Below the pieces are notes generated by a model. It did no database searches. It was not told the origin of the DNA and was given only the letters and a program-made list of their open reading frames with translations. Position numbers and translations under genes: made by a program. Positions 1 to 8,495 of a stretch of 14,271 nucleotides of DNA are shown here, piece by piece. Source of the DNA: Ettlia oleoabundans. Its lineage: Eukaryota; Chlorophyta; Chlorophyceae; Chlamydomonadales. Within the stretch, counting starts at the first letter, position 1, and every line of letters starts with the position of its first letter. The DNA lies in contig JAAMXP010001012.1 in NCBI GenBank assembly GCA_019693395.1, positions 1 to 14,271 of the forward strand, written 5' to 3'.

Positions 1-204
1 GTGCGGGGGGGGGGGCGGGTTGGGGTGTTTGGTCATACTTGGTTCGGCGTGGTGTGGCGAGCATGGACATCTAGGCTTTGACAGTGCAAGTAAGGCAGGT
101 GCTGGTTATGCAACACACGCCAGAGCTGCCTGCATACTTGCAAGCTGCCTGCAGCATGCGTGCTGCCCGGATGCAGTATCCGGCTGTAGCACCGCCATTT
201 GTTT

Positions 205-297
205 GCTGCGCACGCTGTGCTCCTGGCACCATGGGTTGCTTGCTGTGCACGCTGTACTTCCTAGCATCACAGGTTGCTTGCTGCGCACGCTGTGCTC
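205..297. repeat. three tandem ~37-bp units at the 5' end of copy 1 intron 5
   Basis: A core GCTGYGCACGCTGTRCT begins at 205, 242 and 280 (spacing 37 and 38 bp), each preceded by a TTTG/TTGCT stretch. On the coding (minus) strand the first unit begins inside the donor of exon 5 (GTGAGCACAGCGTGCGCAGC), so the donor-proximal intron sequence has been repeated inwards. The rest of 1-299 shows no recognisable calnexin exon. Confidence 0.75.
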
Positions 298-299
298 AC

Positions 300-2293
300 C
301 GGGGTCGTCGATCTCAGCAGGCTCGTCGTCCAGCCAGCCCTCGGGCTTCTGGGCCTCCTCATTAGGAATCTCACTGCAAGTGACAGAACAGAAATCGGAA
401 AACTGGTAGGCAGCGACCCGTAAGTGACAGAGGGTATCAGGCTATGTGGGAGCAGTGTGGGGGAAGGGAGGGTGATACAATTCGGGCAGTAAAGCAAATG
501 CAAACAGTGTTGTGAATGCTGACTACATGCGAGCAAGAACTTGCTGCTTCAAGTGTTGAGATGCGCAAGCTCTGGCACATTTCAAAAAAGAGAAAGATCG
601 TTGCATCTCTCTCATACGCAGCCACTCACACATATGTCTCACACACATGCTATGTTGATGATGCTAACCATCTGACACATATGCTACATGACCCTCGTAA
701 CCATCTCGCATATATGGTAATCCTTAGCAACTCACACATATGCCATTACAATGTCCATAGCTATCTTTCGATTTTGCCTCACCGTGGGGCATCCTCGTCC
801 CAGTCATCAGGCTTCTTGGCATCAGGGTCAGGGATCCTGTAAAGGGGCAAGAAACCACAGCCAATGCAGGTTTCAAACCTTCGCTCAGCAACAAGAAAGA
901 CGTGAGGAGCATGCTGTTGCCGGGTTGCTTTGTTATGCCTCGCAGGAAGTGATGCAAGTCATGCAACAACAGGACAGGCAGCCCCAGACACAGACGCCTG
1001 GAATCAACTACCCGGCCAGGCAGGCAACCAGCACACAGGCATCAAAGCGGCCAGCCAGGAAACTCCCAAGCAAACAAAGACGCCTGGAAACAACTAGCCA
1101 GCCAGCAGCCAGTCACAGACCTGGCCTCATCCACCCAGTCCTCGGGCTTCTTGTCTTCAGGGTCGGGGATGGTCTCAGGCGGGTTGAAAGGCGGCTCGAA
1201 GTCCTCAAACAGGCTGCCCGCCTTCTTCTCCATGCCGTCAATCAGCACAGCATAGCTGCAGAAGGCAGCACACACCTCGACCATCAGTCATGGATACGAG
1301 TGTGGCTATTTAAAGTGCAGGAAAACCCACAGCGCTCTTGAAACTACAACATCCAGCAGCCCTACTCTTGCCACTCATGATGAAGTGCATGCAGGAGGGC
1401 GGGTGCAAGACTTTAACAACTGCGTGGCCGTCGCAGGCAGCTGCTTTTTGAGGCCAATGCAGCGATGCAGCGAGCGGCATGGGCCGCACCTGTTGTTGGA
1501 GGCGCGCAGGACGGCAGTGTAGACGTGGGTCTTGGTATCCGTCTCAATCATAGGCGGGAACTTAAGGTGCTTCTCCTCAATCTTGCCCGTCTTGGGGCTC
1601 TTGTGACGTAGGATGAGGTGCACCTGTGGACGCGAATGGCAGCATGAAACAATAGGAAAAGACAGGCAGTGTGAAGCTCTGGTGGTGTGCAGGTGGCAGC
1701 AGCGGCAGTGGAGCGGGCGCCTCTGCCAGGTACTTCTCCTGAGGTCCTGCTAGATACGCCGCTTGCCAGATCGCTTGCCAGCATTGCGTCGCGCGCACCT
1801 TGTTGGTGGATCCGCACTTGTCGGGACCAAACATGACCGTGTAAGGTGTGTCGTCCTTGAGGCCGGTGGGCGTGAAGGCATCGTCGGCTGTGACGAACTT
1901 GAGGTAAGCACCGCCGCAGGACAGGCCGTTGGGGAGCTTCAAGTCATACTGCAACACCAGGTCGCCGGCGGGGTCCACGGGCTCTGGAAGCAGCTTGCTG
2001 ATGCCGTAGTGCTTAGCCTTCTCGGGCACCTGTAGGCAGCGTAGTGATCCAGCAGTCAGGTTGCGCGGCCTGATCAGCACTCCTTCGCAACCTGCTCGAA
2101 TTGACATGGTGTATACTGCAACCCGCACCTTCAGGGCCTTCACATTGGGCAAATCGCCAGGAGAGTCCACCTCAAGCTTGCCGGAATATTTGCTGTCTGC
2201 AGAGTGCTCCCATCCGTCGATCCCGCCTGAAAAGTCCAAGTGGGCGGCCTGTGCCGCCACGGCAAGGCACAGTAGAACAAGGGCACCCTTCAT
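300..2293 (-). CDS. calnexin-family ER lectin chaperone, copy 1 (3' part lies outside the window)
   Basis: This is a Ca2+-dependent lectin chaperone that would bind monoglucosylated N-glycoproteins in the ER lumen. Exons on the minus strand are 2293-2129, 2029-1799, 1623-1490, 1255-1121, 836-783 and 373-300, with all joins in phase and GT...AG introns. The start is the ATG at 2293 because it opens a signal peptide ([16 protein letters not shown]) followed directly by the family's HLDF...GWEHS segment; an upstream in-frame ATG at 2458 would bury it. Visible motifs are SCGGAYLKF and MFGPDKCG (lectin-domain cysteine pair), [13 protein letters not shown], and P-domain repeats [24 protein letters not shown] and [12 protein letters not shown]. 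The exon structure matches the complete neighbour except for one extra intron (1489-1256). Exon 2 is about 90% identical in protein to copy 2. The last exon seen ends in phase 1 at 300 and no further exon is visible in 1-299, so either the gene continues leftwards past a longer intron or it is truncated. Family assignment is very secure; completeness is unknown. Confidence 0.9.
374..782 (-). other. copy 1 intron 4, expanded, with degenerate CATATG-containing repeats
   Basis: This intron is 409 bp against 181 bp for the same intron in copy 2 (5062-4882). Between about 624 and 745 it carries several related pieces such as CTCACACATATG (about 627 and 730), a CACATATGCT piece (about 677) and TAACCATCT (about 664 and 698). 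The stretch is A/T-richer than its surroundings. No coding potential or mobile-element end was recognised. Confidence 0.5.
1256..1489 (-). other. extra 234-bp intron in calnexin copy 1, absent from copy 2
   Basis: Copy 1 reads AACAACAG|GTGCGG at the donor and CTGCAG|CTATGC at the acceptor, splitting the Ser codon of SNNSYAV in phase 2. Copy 2 reads straight through as AACAACAGCTATGC. Removing 1489-1256 makes the two copies collinear: 134 + 135 nt against one 269-nt exon. The intron has the usual GT...CAG ends. Both edges share CAG just outside or at the splice junction, which fits ordinary splice consensus and would also fit a short target duplication. Gain in copy 1 or loss in copy 2 cannot be decided from this window. 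Confidence 0.88.
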
Positions 2294-2357
2294 GGCGCTG
2301 AAACAGGACGTGGAGAGGACCTGCGGCGGCACCTTTGAAGAGGGAAAGGCCGCAGTA

Positions 2358-2363
2358 CACGTG
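2358..2363 (-). promoter_or_regulatory. G-box-like CACGTG upstream of calnexin copy 1
   Basis: CACGTG in the context ACACGTGG (CCACGTGT on the coding strand) lies about 65 bp upstream of the copy 1 ATG. G-box/ACGT elements are bound by bZIP factors, including those of the plant ER-stress response. No CCAAT at the spacing needed for a full ERSE was found. No comparable element was seen close upstream of copy 2. Confidence 0.25.
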
Positions 2364-2754
2364 GTGAGGCGGCACGCGTACTGCATGGAGGGCCGCCTAT
2401 TCTTGGCCGATGCTATTCCACAGCTGTAATTCACAGCACATGCTTCTTCACCCAGCATGCTGTTTCACCGACTAATACCTGACTAAGTAGCTAACTAGGC
2501 AGCATTGCATCATTGAAGCCAGCACAGCATACCCCAACAGCCGCCGGCACCAGCCGGCACATCCACAACTTGCGCACGACTAGCCGCTGCCTTTTGGTGC
2601 ATGCTTAACACATTACACCTCCTTGGCAGTCAAATCAGTATCTGCTGAGGTTGTTGATCAGGCGAACCATATCCACAACAGCCCCTGTAACCCAAGTCCA
2701 GTGACACATGTCAAGTTTGGCAGAAGCACCACCTCTTTTTCGGTGCGGAGAGGC

Positions 2755-2759
2755 TTACA
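2755..2759 (-). terminator. candidate TGTAA polyadenylation signal of calnexin copy 2
   Basis: TTACA on the plus strand is TGTAA on the coding strand, 183 bp past the copy 2 stop. TGTAA is the usual polyadenylation signal in green algae such as Chlamydomonas. A second TGTAA lies at 2617-2613. A pentamer occurs often by chance. Confidence 0.35.
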
Positions 2760-2941
2760 GCCACTAGAAATGAAATGCAGCTCATGGGCGAGGCTGCCCA
2801 CCAATCACGAGCAGATTTTAAGGATGACAAGCAGACAAAACGCACACAGGTGTGCACTCAAGCTAAGGCAAGGGTCCCGGCCACAACAGGCGATGGCGGG
2901 CATGGCGACATAATAGCAAGGCTACTATGCGTGCAGACGTC

Positions 2942-5900
2942 TCAAAGCTCCGCCCTGTTCTCCTCCTCAGAGGCCTTGTCATCCGCATCACCCTGCAGCA
3001 ACAAGACACTCAACTCAGGAATCAGCCAGCCCCCCGGCAGCACTGCAATATCCATGGCGCAGTAGAACCAGATAACTCGATGGACTAGCGCCCGGCAAAT
3101 ACACCCGCCACTTGCTCAACTATTCATCCCGCCCATCTCAAAAACATTGAAAACAAGCCCACTGTCGGTGCCTTGTGCTCCCGACACTGCTCAGCTGAGC
3201 CATGGCTGCGCACCTCGTCAAAATCCAAGTCAGTGTCATCGTCGGCGTCTGCATCATCTGCATCTGGCACCTCTCCCTTCTCCTTTGCCTCCTCCTCAGC
3301 CTTCTTTGCCTCCTCCTCGGCCTTCTTCCTCTCCTCCTCCTCCTGGGCGTCCTGCAACGAGCAGACAGATGTGCCAGTACTAGTGGTTGGGAACGAAGGC
3401 ATAGCGCAGTGTAGCGGAGGAAGATGTTTTGTTCTGTCCTCATGGCAGCGCAACCTGCGACAGCTGCCTGAAACGCAGGCCGACCCACGCAGCTGCACCA
3501 GTCAGTCGCACAGCACGTGATCTGAGGTCAAGTCTGTGATTGCTGACTGACATGGTCTGTGCTCCCAAATGTTAATCGTTGCAGCACATTTAGCAGAACA
3601 GGCAGTCGTATAGGCAGACAGCTGAACCCGCGCCACCAGCCTCACCTCAATCGACTTCTTGGGTGTCCAGCTCTTCTCCCGCACCTCGGCTGCCTCTGCC
3701 TCGCTGCTGCCCACCACGATGTTGTCAAAGAAGTAGCCGTCATCCATGGTCCAAATCTCAATGGCCACAGCGCCGACCTGCAGGCATATATATATATATA
3801 TATATAGGTACGCCAGTGGCGTTCGGTACAGCAAAGTACAAGGGGATAAATATGCAAGGTTGGGATCTGTTGTACGTGGACCTGTACACACACGTGCAGC
3901 CATACATTGCCCCACCACAACCAGGCTACAATGCATGAGCCAGCAAGCCACCCAGCCACCCAGCCAGCCTTGCTGTGCCTCACCTTGCCGATGTTGGTCA
4001 GAGGTGCTGGGTCCTTGTGGTGCTCAGGGTTAGGGATCTCCCGAGGCTTCCACACACCCTTGTAGGCGGGGTTGTCAATGTAAGGGGCGCTCCACTTGCC
4101 CTTGTAGGCAGGGTTCTGTGGGAGAACAGCAAGCCAACAAGGCAGATAGGTAGAGCGAAGGATGTCTAGCATGGCATTGCATGGCATGCTGTGCAGCGAA
4201 CTGCTCGTTCAAAACCACAGCTGATGTTTGTTGCAGTTGCTGGGCTGGTGCTTCGTGCTGGCATAACTCACTCGCTGGCAACCTGCTGCCATAGCTGCTT
4301 TTCACCCCGCTGACAACCTGTGGTTCCTTGCCTGGCAACACCTGCACTGTATGCTCGCCCATCTGGCAGCAGCTTTGCAAAATATGCAACGAAGTCCTGC
4401 ACACAGGTGTTGACTTTGAACTCAGCCGACTCACTGGCTTGGTTGGGCGCTTCCACTCGCCGCAGCCGGGCGCATCCTTGCACTTGGGGTTTGGCACCTT
4501 GGGTGGCTCCCATTCGCCGTCCTCCTCCTCGTCCCAGTCCTCAGGCTTGGAGGCCTCTGCACCAGCAGGGATCAGCATCACGGGACAGAAGACAGTTCAC
4601 TTTTTTTGTGGCATAATGGGGCAATCAACGACAAGCACCTGCGTGGCCTGCGCAACACTACTGCCAATGCACGGTTATCTTGCCACTCACAGCAGAAAGC
4701 CGTCACAAGCCAACATTTCAACAAGCTTCGGGAGGGCTCACAGTGGCCTCAGACCGCACCCATAACTCAAATGGGTGCGGTGTGCATGCTCTGCATGCTG
4801 CGCTCACCAGCATCGTCCACCTCTGCAGGCTCCTCATCCAGCCAGCCCTCGGGCTTCTGGGCCTCCTCATCAGGAATCTCACTGCATATGGCGAGAATCC
4901 ATGCACACAGTGAGGTGCGCTGAAAAGGATACAGGCTCGCTGCCCAACAAGGCAGGGCCACGCCAGCAGGCAACCCACCAGCGATCGAGCGGCTGAACGC
5001 TGACAATAGCACGGCGTTGTTGGACCGGCAAGTGTGACGGTGCGGCTGAAACGGCGCCTCACCGTGGGGCATCCTCATCCCAGTCATCAGGCTTCTTGGC
5101 ATCAGGGTCAGGAATCCTGCACGAGGGTGGACACGCACAGCAATGCAGGTTCGATTCTTGCCCACTTAGACAACAGGCAGGCAGGCAGGTCCAGGCAGGT
5201 CTCAAATCAGGCCAAGGTTTGCGTCAGCAATGCTTGGCTGGAACAGCAACCACAGAACAAAAGCACATTGCACTTCCAGGCTGAATATGCATCTCCGTGA
5301 TTGTGCGCTTTTCTCATGTTGAACAAACACCGCTTCCATGCTTCCAACCAGCAGAAGACACCCTGGCTGGTGGCACCGTGCTACCCCTGCGTCCTGGCCC
5401 TCACCGTGCCTCGTCCACCCAGTCCTCAGGCTTCTTGTCCTCAGGGTCAGGGATGGTCTCAGGCGGGTTGAAGGGTGGCTCAAAGTCCTCAAACAGGCTG
5501 CCCGCCTTCTTCTCCTCGCCGTCAACCAGCACAGCATAGCTGTTGTTGGAGGCGCGCAGGATGGCGGTGTAGACGTGGGTCTTGGTGTCGGTCTCGACAA
5601 GAGGAGGGGACTGGAGGTGTTTCTCCTCAATCTTGCCCGTCTTTGGGCTTTTGTGGCGCAGGATGAGGTGCACCTGCGGCAGACGTCACCAACCGCAAAT
5701 GCAGCTTGCACTCCCAATAGTGCATCAGGGCGGCATGGCAAATTTAAATGCAGGGTGCACCCGTGTGTTCTGGAATGTAGTGTAGAATGGGAGGTGGTGT
5801 GCTTCAACAAATAATAATTTCAACAGAAATGAACGGTGTATGTACAACAAGTAACATCCCCTGCCGTCAACCGCCGCTGCCGCTGCCCTTCCCGGCACCT

Positions 5901-6399
5901 TGTTTGTGTCGCCGCACTTGTCTGGGCCAAACATGACGGTGTAAGGAGTGTTGTCCTTGAGACCAGCGGGCGTAAACGTCTCGTCTGCGGTGACAAACTT
6001 GAGGTAAGCACCACCGCAGGATAGGCCCTCGGTGAGCTTCAAGTCATACTGCAGCACCAGGTCGCCGGCGGGGTCCACCGGCGCCGGCAGCAGCTTGCTA
6101 ATGCCATAGTGTTTGGCTTTCTCGGGCACCTGCGGTTCATCAATTGCTGGTATTTACATCCGGAATCGGCGAGAACGTCCGAGCCGCATGATCGGTCTCA
6201 AAAGTTATGTCCCTGCAGATCGCCCGTCTCGCACCTTCAAGGCGTTGGTTGACAATCCCTCCGGCTTTTGCACCGCAAGCTTTCCCTCGTACTTTGCGTC
6301 CGAGCTGTGTTCCCACCCATCAAGTGTTCCGCTGGAGAAGTCCAAATGGACGGCCTTCGCCGCCACTGCAAGGCACACAAGCACCACAGCGGCCTTCAT
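2942..6399 (-). CDS. calnexin-family ER lectin chaperone, copy 2, complete, soluble form ending in RAEL
   Basis: Ten exons on the minus strand: 6399-6235, 6129-5899, 5673-5405, 5116-5063, 4881-4808, 4556-4435, 4115-3984, 3777-3646, 3351-3214 and 2992-2942. They join in phase to 455 residues plus TGA. Residues 1-16 are a signal peptide. C93 and C127 are the lectin-domain cysteines. About 206-280 hold four motif-1 repeats ([54 protein letters not shown]). About 287-340 hold motif-2 repeats ([32 protein letters not shown]). Four repeats plus the C290/C296 pair are the calnexin pattern; calreticulin has three. Next come [14 protein letters not shown], a coiled [19 protein letters not shown] stretch and an Asp-rich tail. 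No hydrophobic membrane span follows, unlike plant or animal calnexin. The last exon gives an acidic tail ending NRAEL, which suggests a soluble, retrieved ER protein. Reading through the last donor (3213) would instead give an unrelated tail. The role as an N-glycoprotein folding chaperone is family knowledge; solubility is inferred. Confidence 0.92.
3786..3806. repeat. (AT)n microsatellite next to a 3' splice site
   Basis: An uninterrupted alternating A/T run of 21 nt sits in copy 2 intron 7. On the coding strand it ends only 8 nt before the exon 8 junction (TATATGCCTGCAG|GTCGGC), where a pyrimidine tract would normally be. Confidence 0.9.
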
Positions 6400-7056
6400 G
6401 GCGTCCGACACAAAAGTTCCATTGCTGGGAATCCCCCGGACGAAGTAACAGGCAAACCGTACTGCTGCCACATACTTCGATGTACCGCTAAGCCTGAAGA
6501 CTGTCTGGAAAGCTCGGGCGGGCGCTCACAATGTGGTCATCTGTGCATGTGCAAGCGGGTGGAGATGCACTAGGGGGGCTGGCAACGTGCCTGTGAATTT
6601 GGCGCCCGGATGAGGCTGGACGCCTCATTGCCTTGGCGTCCGCAGGCAGAGATTTTCCGGCGCTTTTGCCCCCTAATGCCCCAAGCTCCACAATGCCTGT
6701 CGTCGCTGCCGGCACTGCGGGCGAGAATTTTTGCTCGGCCCACAGCCTGGGCTCAGCAAGGAACGTGAGCTGGCCGTGCAGCGGTTGAGCGCATGATGGC
6801 TATGACATGCTTCCTGCGGAATGCTAAGCTCTCTTCTAGCGCCTGGCAGCCACCTGCACACTCGTACCGTCGCTTCTACCTCCACTTCGCTCATCCTACG
6901 TCTTGTGTCTCCGATGCAATAATCTTTATTGCCAGCTGCTCTGGCAGGGTGTCGCCAACGCCACAGGCGGGCCCTCACATTCAGCAGACCCGCTGAGCGT
7001 TTGGTTGTGACGCATGCAAGGTTGGCTGCTGCGGCGCAGGCTGGGGTTCTCTTGCC
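6400..7056. other. intergenic region upstream of calnexin copy 2
   Basis: This contains the promoter and 5' UTR of copy 2 (reading left) and possibly the 5' part of the Ala/Gln-rich ORF to the right. A possible first exon for that ORF starts with the ATG at 6693 (MPVVAAGTAGENF...) and ends at a GTGAGC donor at 6765, but this is weak. No tRNA, repeat or mobile element was recognised. Confidence 0.5.
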
Positions 7057-7343
7057 TTGGCTGACTTGACTCTTCATTGGTTCGAAGCAGCACTGCAGTC
7101 TCAGGCAGCAATACAGCCAGCACAGGCTGCAACATTGGCTACGGTGGAAGCAGCACAGCAGGCTCAGACAGCAGCACAGCAGTCACAGGCTGCAACATTG
7201 ACCAGGGTGGAAGCGGTGCAGCAGACCCAGGCTGTGACCGTCGCCACACATACCAACGTTCTGAGCCGGATTGAGAGGGTTGCTGGCGCGCTGGCTGAGG
7301 AACGATTGCGGGCCAAGCCGATGTACCAGAAGGACGACTGCTA
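7057..7343 (+). CDS. uncharacterised Ala/Gln-rich repeat ORF (possible 3' exon)
   Basis: This is an open frame ending in TAG. It has no ATG: it is open back to 6997 and the first possible initiator is TTG at 7057, so if real it is probably a 3' exon. Candidate in-phase acceptors are CTGCAG at 7093-7098 and GCAAG at 7016-7020. The protein shows a 21-residue repeat (QAATLATVEAAQQAQTAAQQ, then QAATLTRVEAVQQTQAVTVA), followed by a heptad-like NVLSRIERVAGALAEERLR and the end YQKDDC. The composition suggests a helical or coiled-coil segment. No family was recognised. A chance open frame through a CAG-rich repeat is a real alternative. Confidence 0.35.
7121..7246 (+). repeat. two tandem 63-bp units inside the Ala/Gln-rich ORF
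   Basis: CACAGGCTGCAACATTG begins at 7121 and again at 7184, followed in both by NNGTGGAAGC and CAG-rich sequence. The period is 63 bp, an exact multiple of three, so each unit codes for 21 residues. A weaker related stretch (GCAGCACTGCAGTCTCAGGC) precedes them from about 7087. Confidence 0.75.
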
Positions 7344-8009
7344 GTGTCAGCGTATGCTGATTTCTTTCATTGTGTGCAGTTGCAGTTGGTGCCGGTTGTT
7401 CTGCTAGTGTTGATCCGTATTGACTCTTTATACCTCGATAGCACTAGCTGTGGGTTGACAGCGCCTTGTGCATAACTGGGAGGGTGTGGTTGGGGTGTAT
7501 TGGTACTTTAGGTGGGTGAATGGTGGGTGGCTGCACACAGTCAATGTTTTGTCTGCATATCGGTAACAGTGCGGACGTCGGGCATCCGTTGCGGGGTAAG
7601 GCTGGCAGTTGCAAACCTTGACCTTATCCCATCCTGCACTCGCCTGTTTGCAGTTGCAAATGTGATTGCATTTTCAGCGCTGGTAGGTACACCGCCAATA
7701 AAGACTAGCCAGTGCAACGCATACTGCCAGACGGCAATGGGTGTTGTGCGTTGCGACAGCTGGCGTGGCCCTGTCTCAAGGTGTGGTATATTGTGGTGGT
7801 GTGGGTGCATTGAATGCAGCAGGTGAAGCTGAATCTTCAAGCCGCAGCACCTCGCGGCTGCAATGATGTGTTGTCGTGCGTGCTCTCAGAAGGCGTGGCT
7901 CGATAACAGGTGCTGGTTGTCCGGGACGAAATTGCTGCCTGTGTGTGGCATCTGCCGCGTTTTGGTCTTCTCCCAAGCTGACCAGCCACTTTCGCTTGCC
8001 TTCTGATGC
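7344..8009. other. stretch without a supported gene
   Basis: This lies between the convergent Ala/Gln-rich ORF and the small minus-strand gene. Open frames here (for example minus 7840-7541 and minus 7976-7776) have no recognisable domain, signal peptide or credible splice pattern. No tRNA or repeat was seen. Confidence 0.45.
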
Positions 8010-8335
8010 TTATTGTGCAGGAGCGGGCGCTGGACCTAGGCCGAGCTGCTTTGCCTCGCTGCCCGGCAGATGCCGCCCCGCAGCGCAGGCAACAAACGCC
8101 ACCTTCGAAGCCGCCTCAATATGCCGCCAGTGGTTGAACTGGTGGTTGAAGTACGGCACACTGCATATGCGTGACTGTGACCCACTTATTAAATATGAGA
8201 TGACGAAAATAAACTCTGCAACATAACGAGCAGTACATATCTGGTGAAAACAAAACTCGTCGCGCATGCCCTGCCGGTGCCGACGGCTCACCTGCTGGGA
8301 GTACGCGCAGCTGTACCATCGTGCGCAAAACCCAT
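8010..8335 (-). CDS. small two-exon protein of unknown function (64 aa)
   Basis: Exon 1 is 8335-8292 (ATG, 14 codons plus AG), the intron is 8291-8161 (131 bp, GTGAGC...ATATGCAG), and exon 2 is 8160-8010, ending in TAA. The join is in phase and gives MGFAHDGTAARTPSS, then VPYFNHQFNHWRHIEAASK, then an end rich in Pro/Ala (GLGPAPAPAQ). Third codon positions in exon 2 are strongly G/C-biased as in the neighbouring genes, and the residue mix (several aromatic and His, few low-complexity runs) looks like protein rather than chance. No transmembrane span or signal peptide is evident. Length and composition would suit a small organellar or complex subunit, but no family was recognised. It is divergent from the TMTC gene. 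Confidence 0.55.
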
Positions 8336-8495
8336 AGCCCAGCACGCCTTAGTCGAGTTTATGTTCATGACCACGACGGTTTAATGATTGCCTGACAGGC
8401 TAAGAACACGATTGTCGAGCCGAGTTACCATGCGTGATGTTCCCGACTGTACACCGCCCAACACCGGTGTTTGACTGTTTATCGCCTGATTTGCG
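8336..8495. promoter_or_regulatory. presumed shared promoter region between the small gene and the TMTC gene
   Basis: Only 160 bp separate the two divergent start codons, so both promoters and 5' UTRs must fit here if both gene models are right. A perfect 12-bp palindrome AACACCGGTGTT lies at 8460-8471, 24 bp before the TMTC ATG. No TATA box was recognised. Confidence 0.4.

Larger units (their letters stand above)
2294..2941. other. intergenic region between the two calnexin copies
   Basis: These 648 bp lie between the stop of copy 2 (2942) and the start of copy 1 (2293), both genes reading leftwards. They must hold the 3' UTR of copy 2 and the promoter and 5' UTR of copy 1. No convincing gene, RNA or repeat was seen. 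The sequence does not resemble the region upstream of copy 2, so the flanks have diverged or were never duplicated. Confidence 0.7.

Noticed and set aside
1..20. Poly-G run at the left edge
   Set aside because: Probably simple sequence or an assembly edge; nothing further can be supported.
1577..2458. A 293-codon uninterrupted minus-strand frame starting at ATG 2458
   Set aside because: It reads through the donors at 2128 and 1798 into introns. The homologous copy shows the exon edges clearly, and the signal peptide starts at 2293.
3124..3213. Minus-strand read-through of calnexin exon 9 as a natural C-terminus (…SMFLRWAG)
   Set aside because: A good donor (GAG|GTGCGC) and a matching acceptor at 2993 lead to an acidic tail typical of the family; the read-through tail is not family-like and has no proper membrane span.
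3147..3520. Plus-strand Ser/Ala- or Leu-rich frames opposite calnexin exon 9
   Set aside because: These are antisense shadows of the Glu/Lys/Asp-rich coding exon, explained by its biased codon content.
5160..5205. GGCAGGCAGGCAGG run as a possible mobile-element footprint
   Set aside because: It is a short simple repeat inside calnexin copy 2 intron 3, with no terminal repeats or coding content.
7078..7088. GGTTCGAAGC resembling a tRNA B-box
   Set aside because: No matching A-box or cloverleaf stems could be drawn at the right distance.
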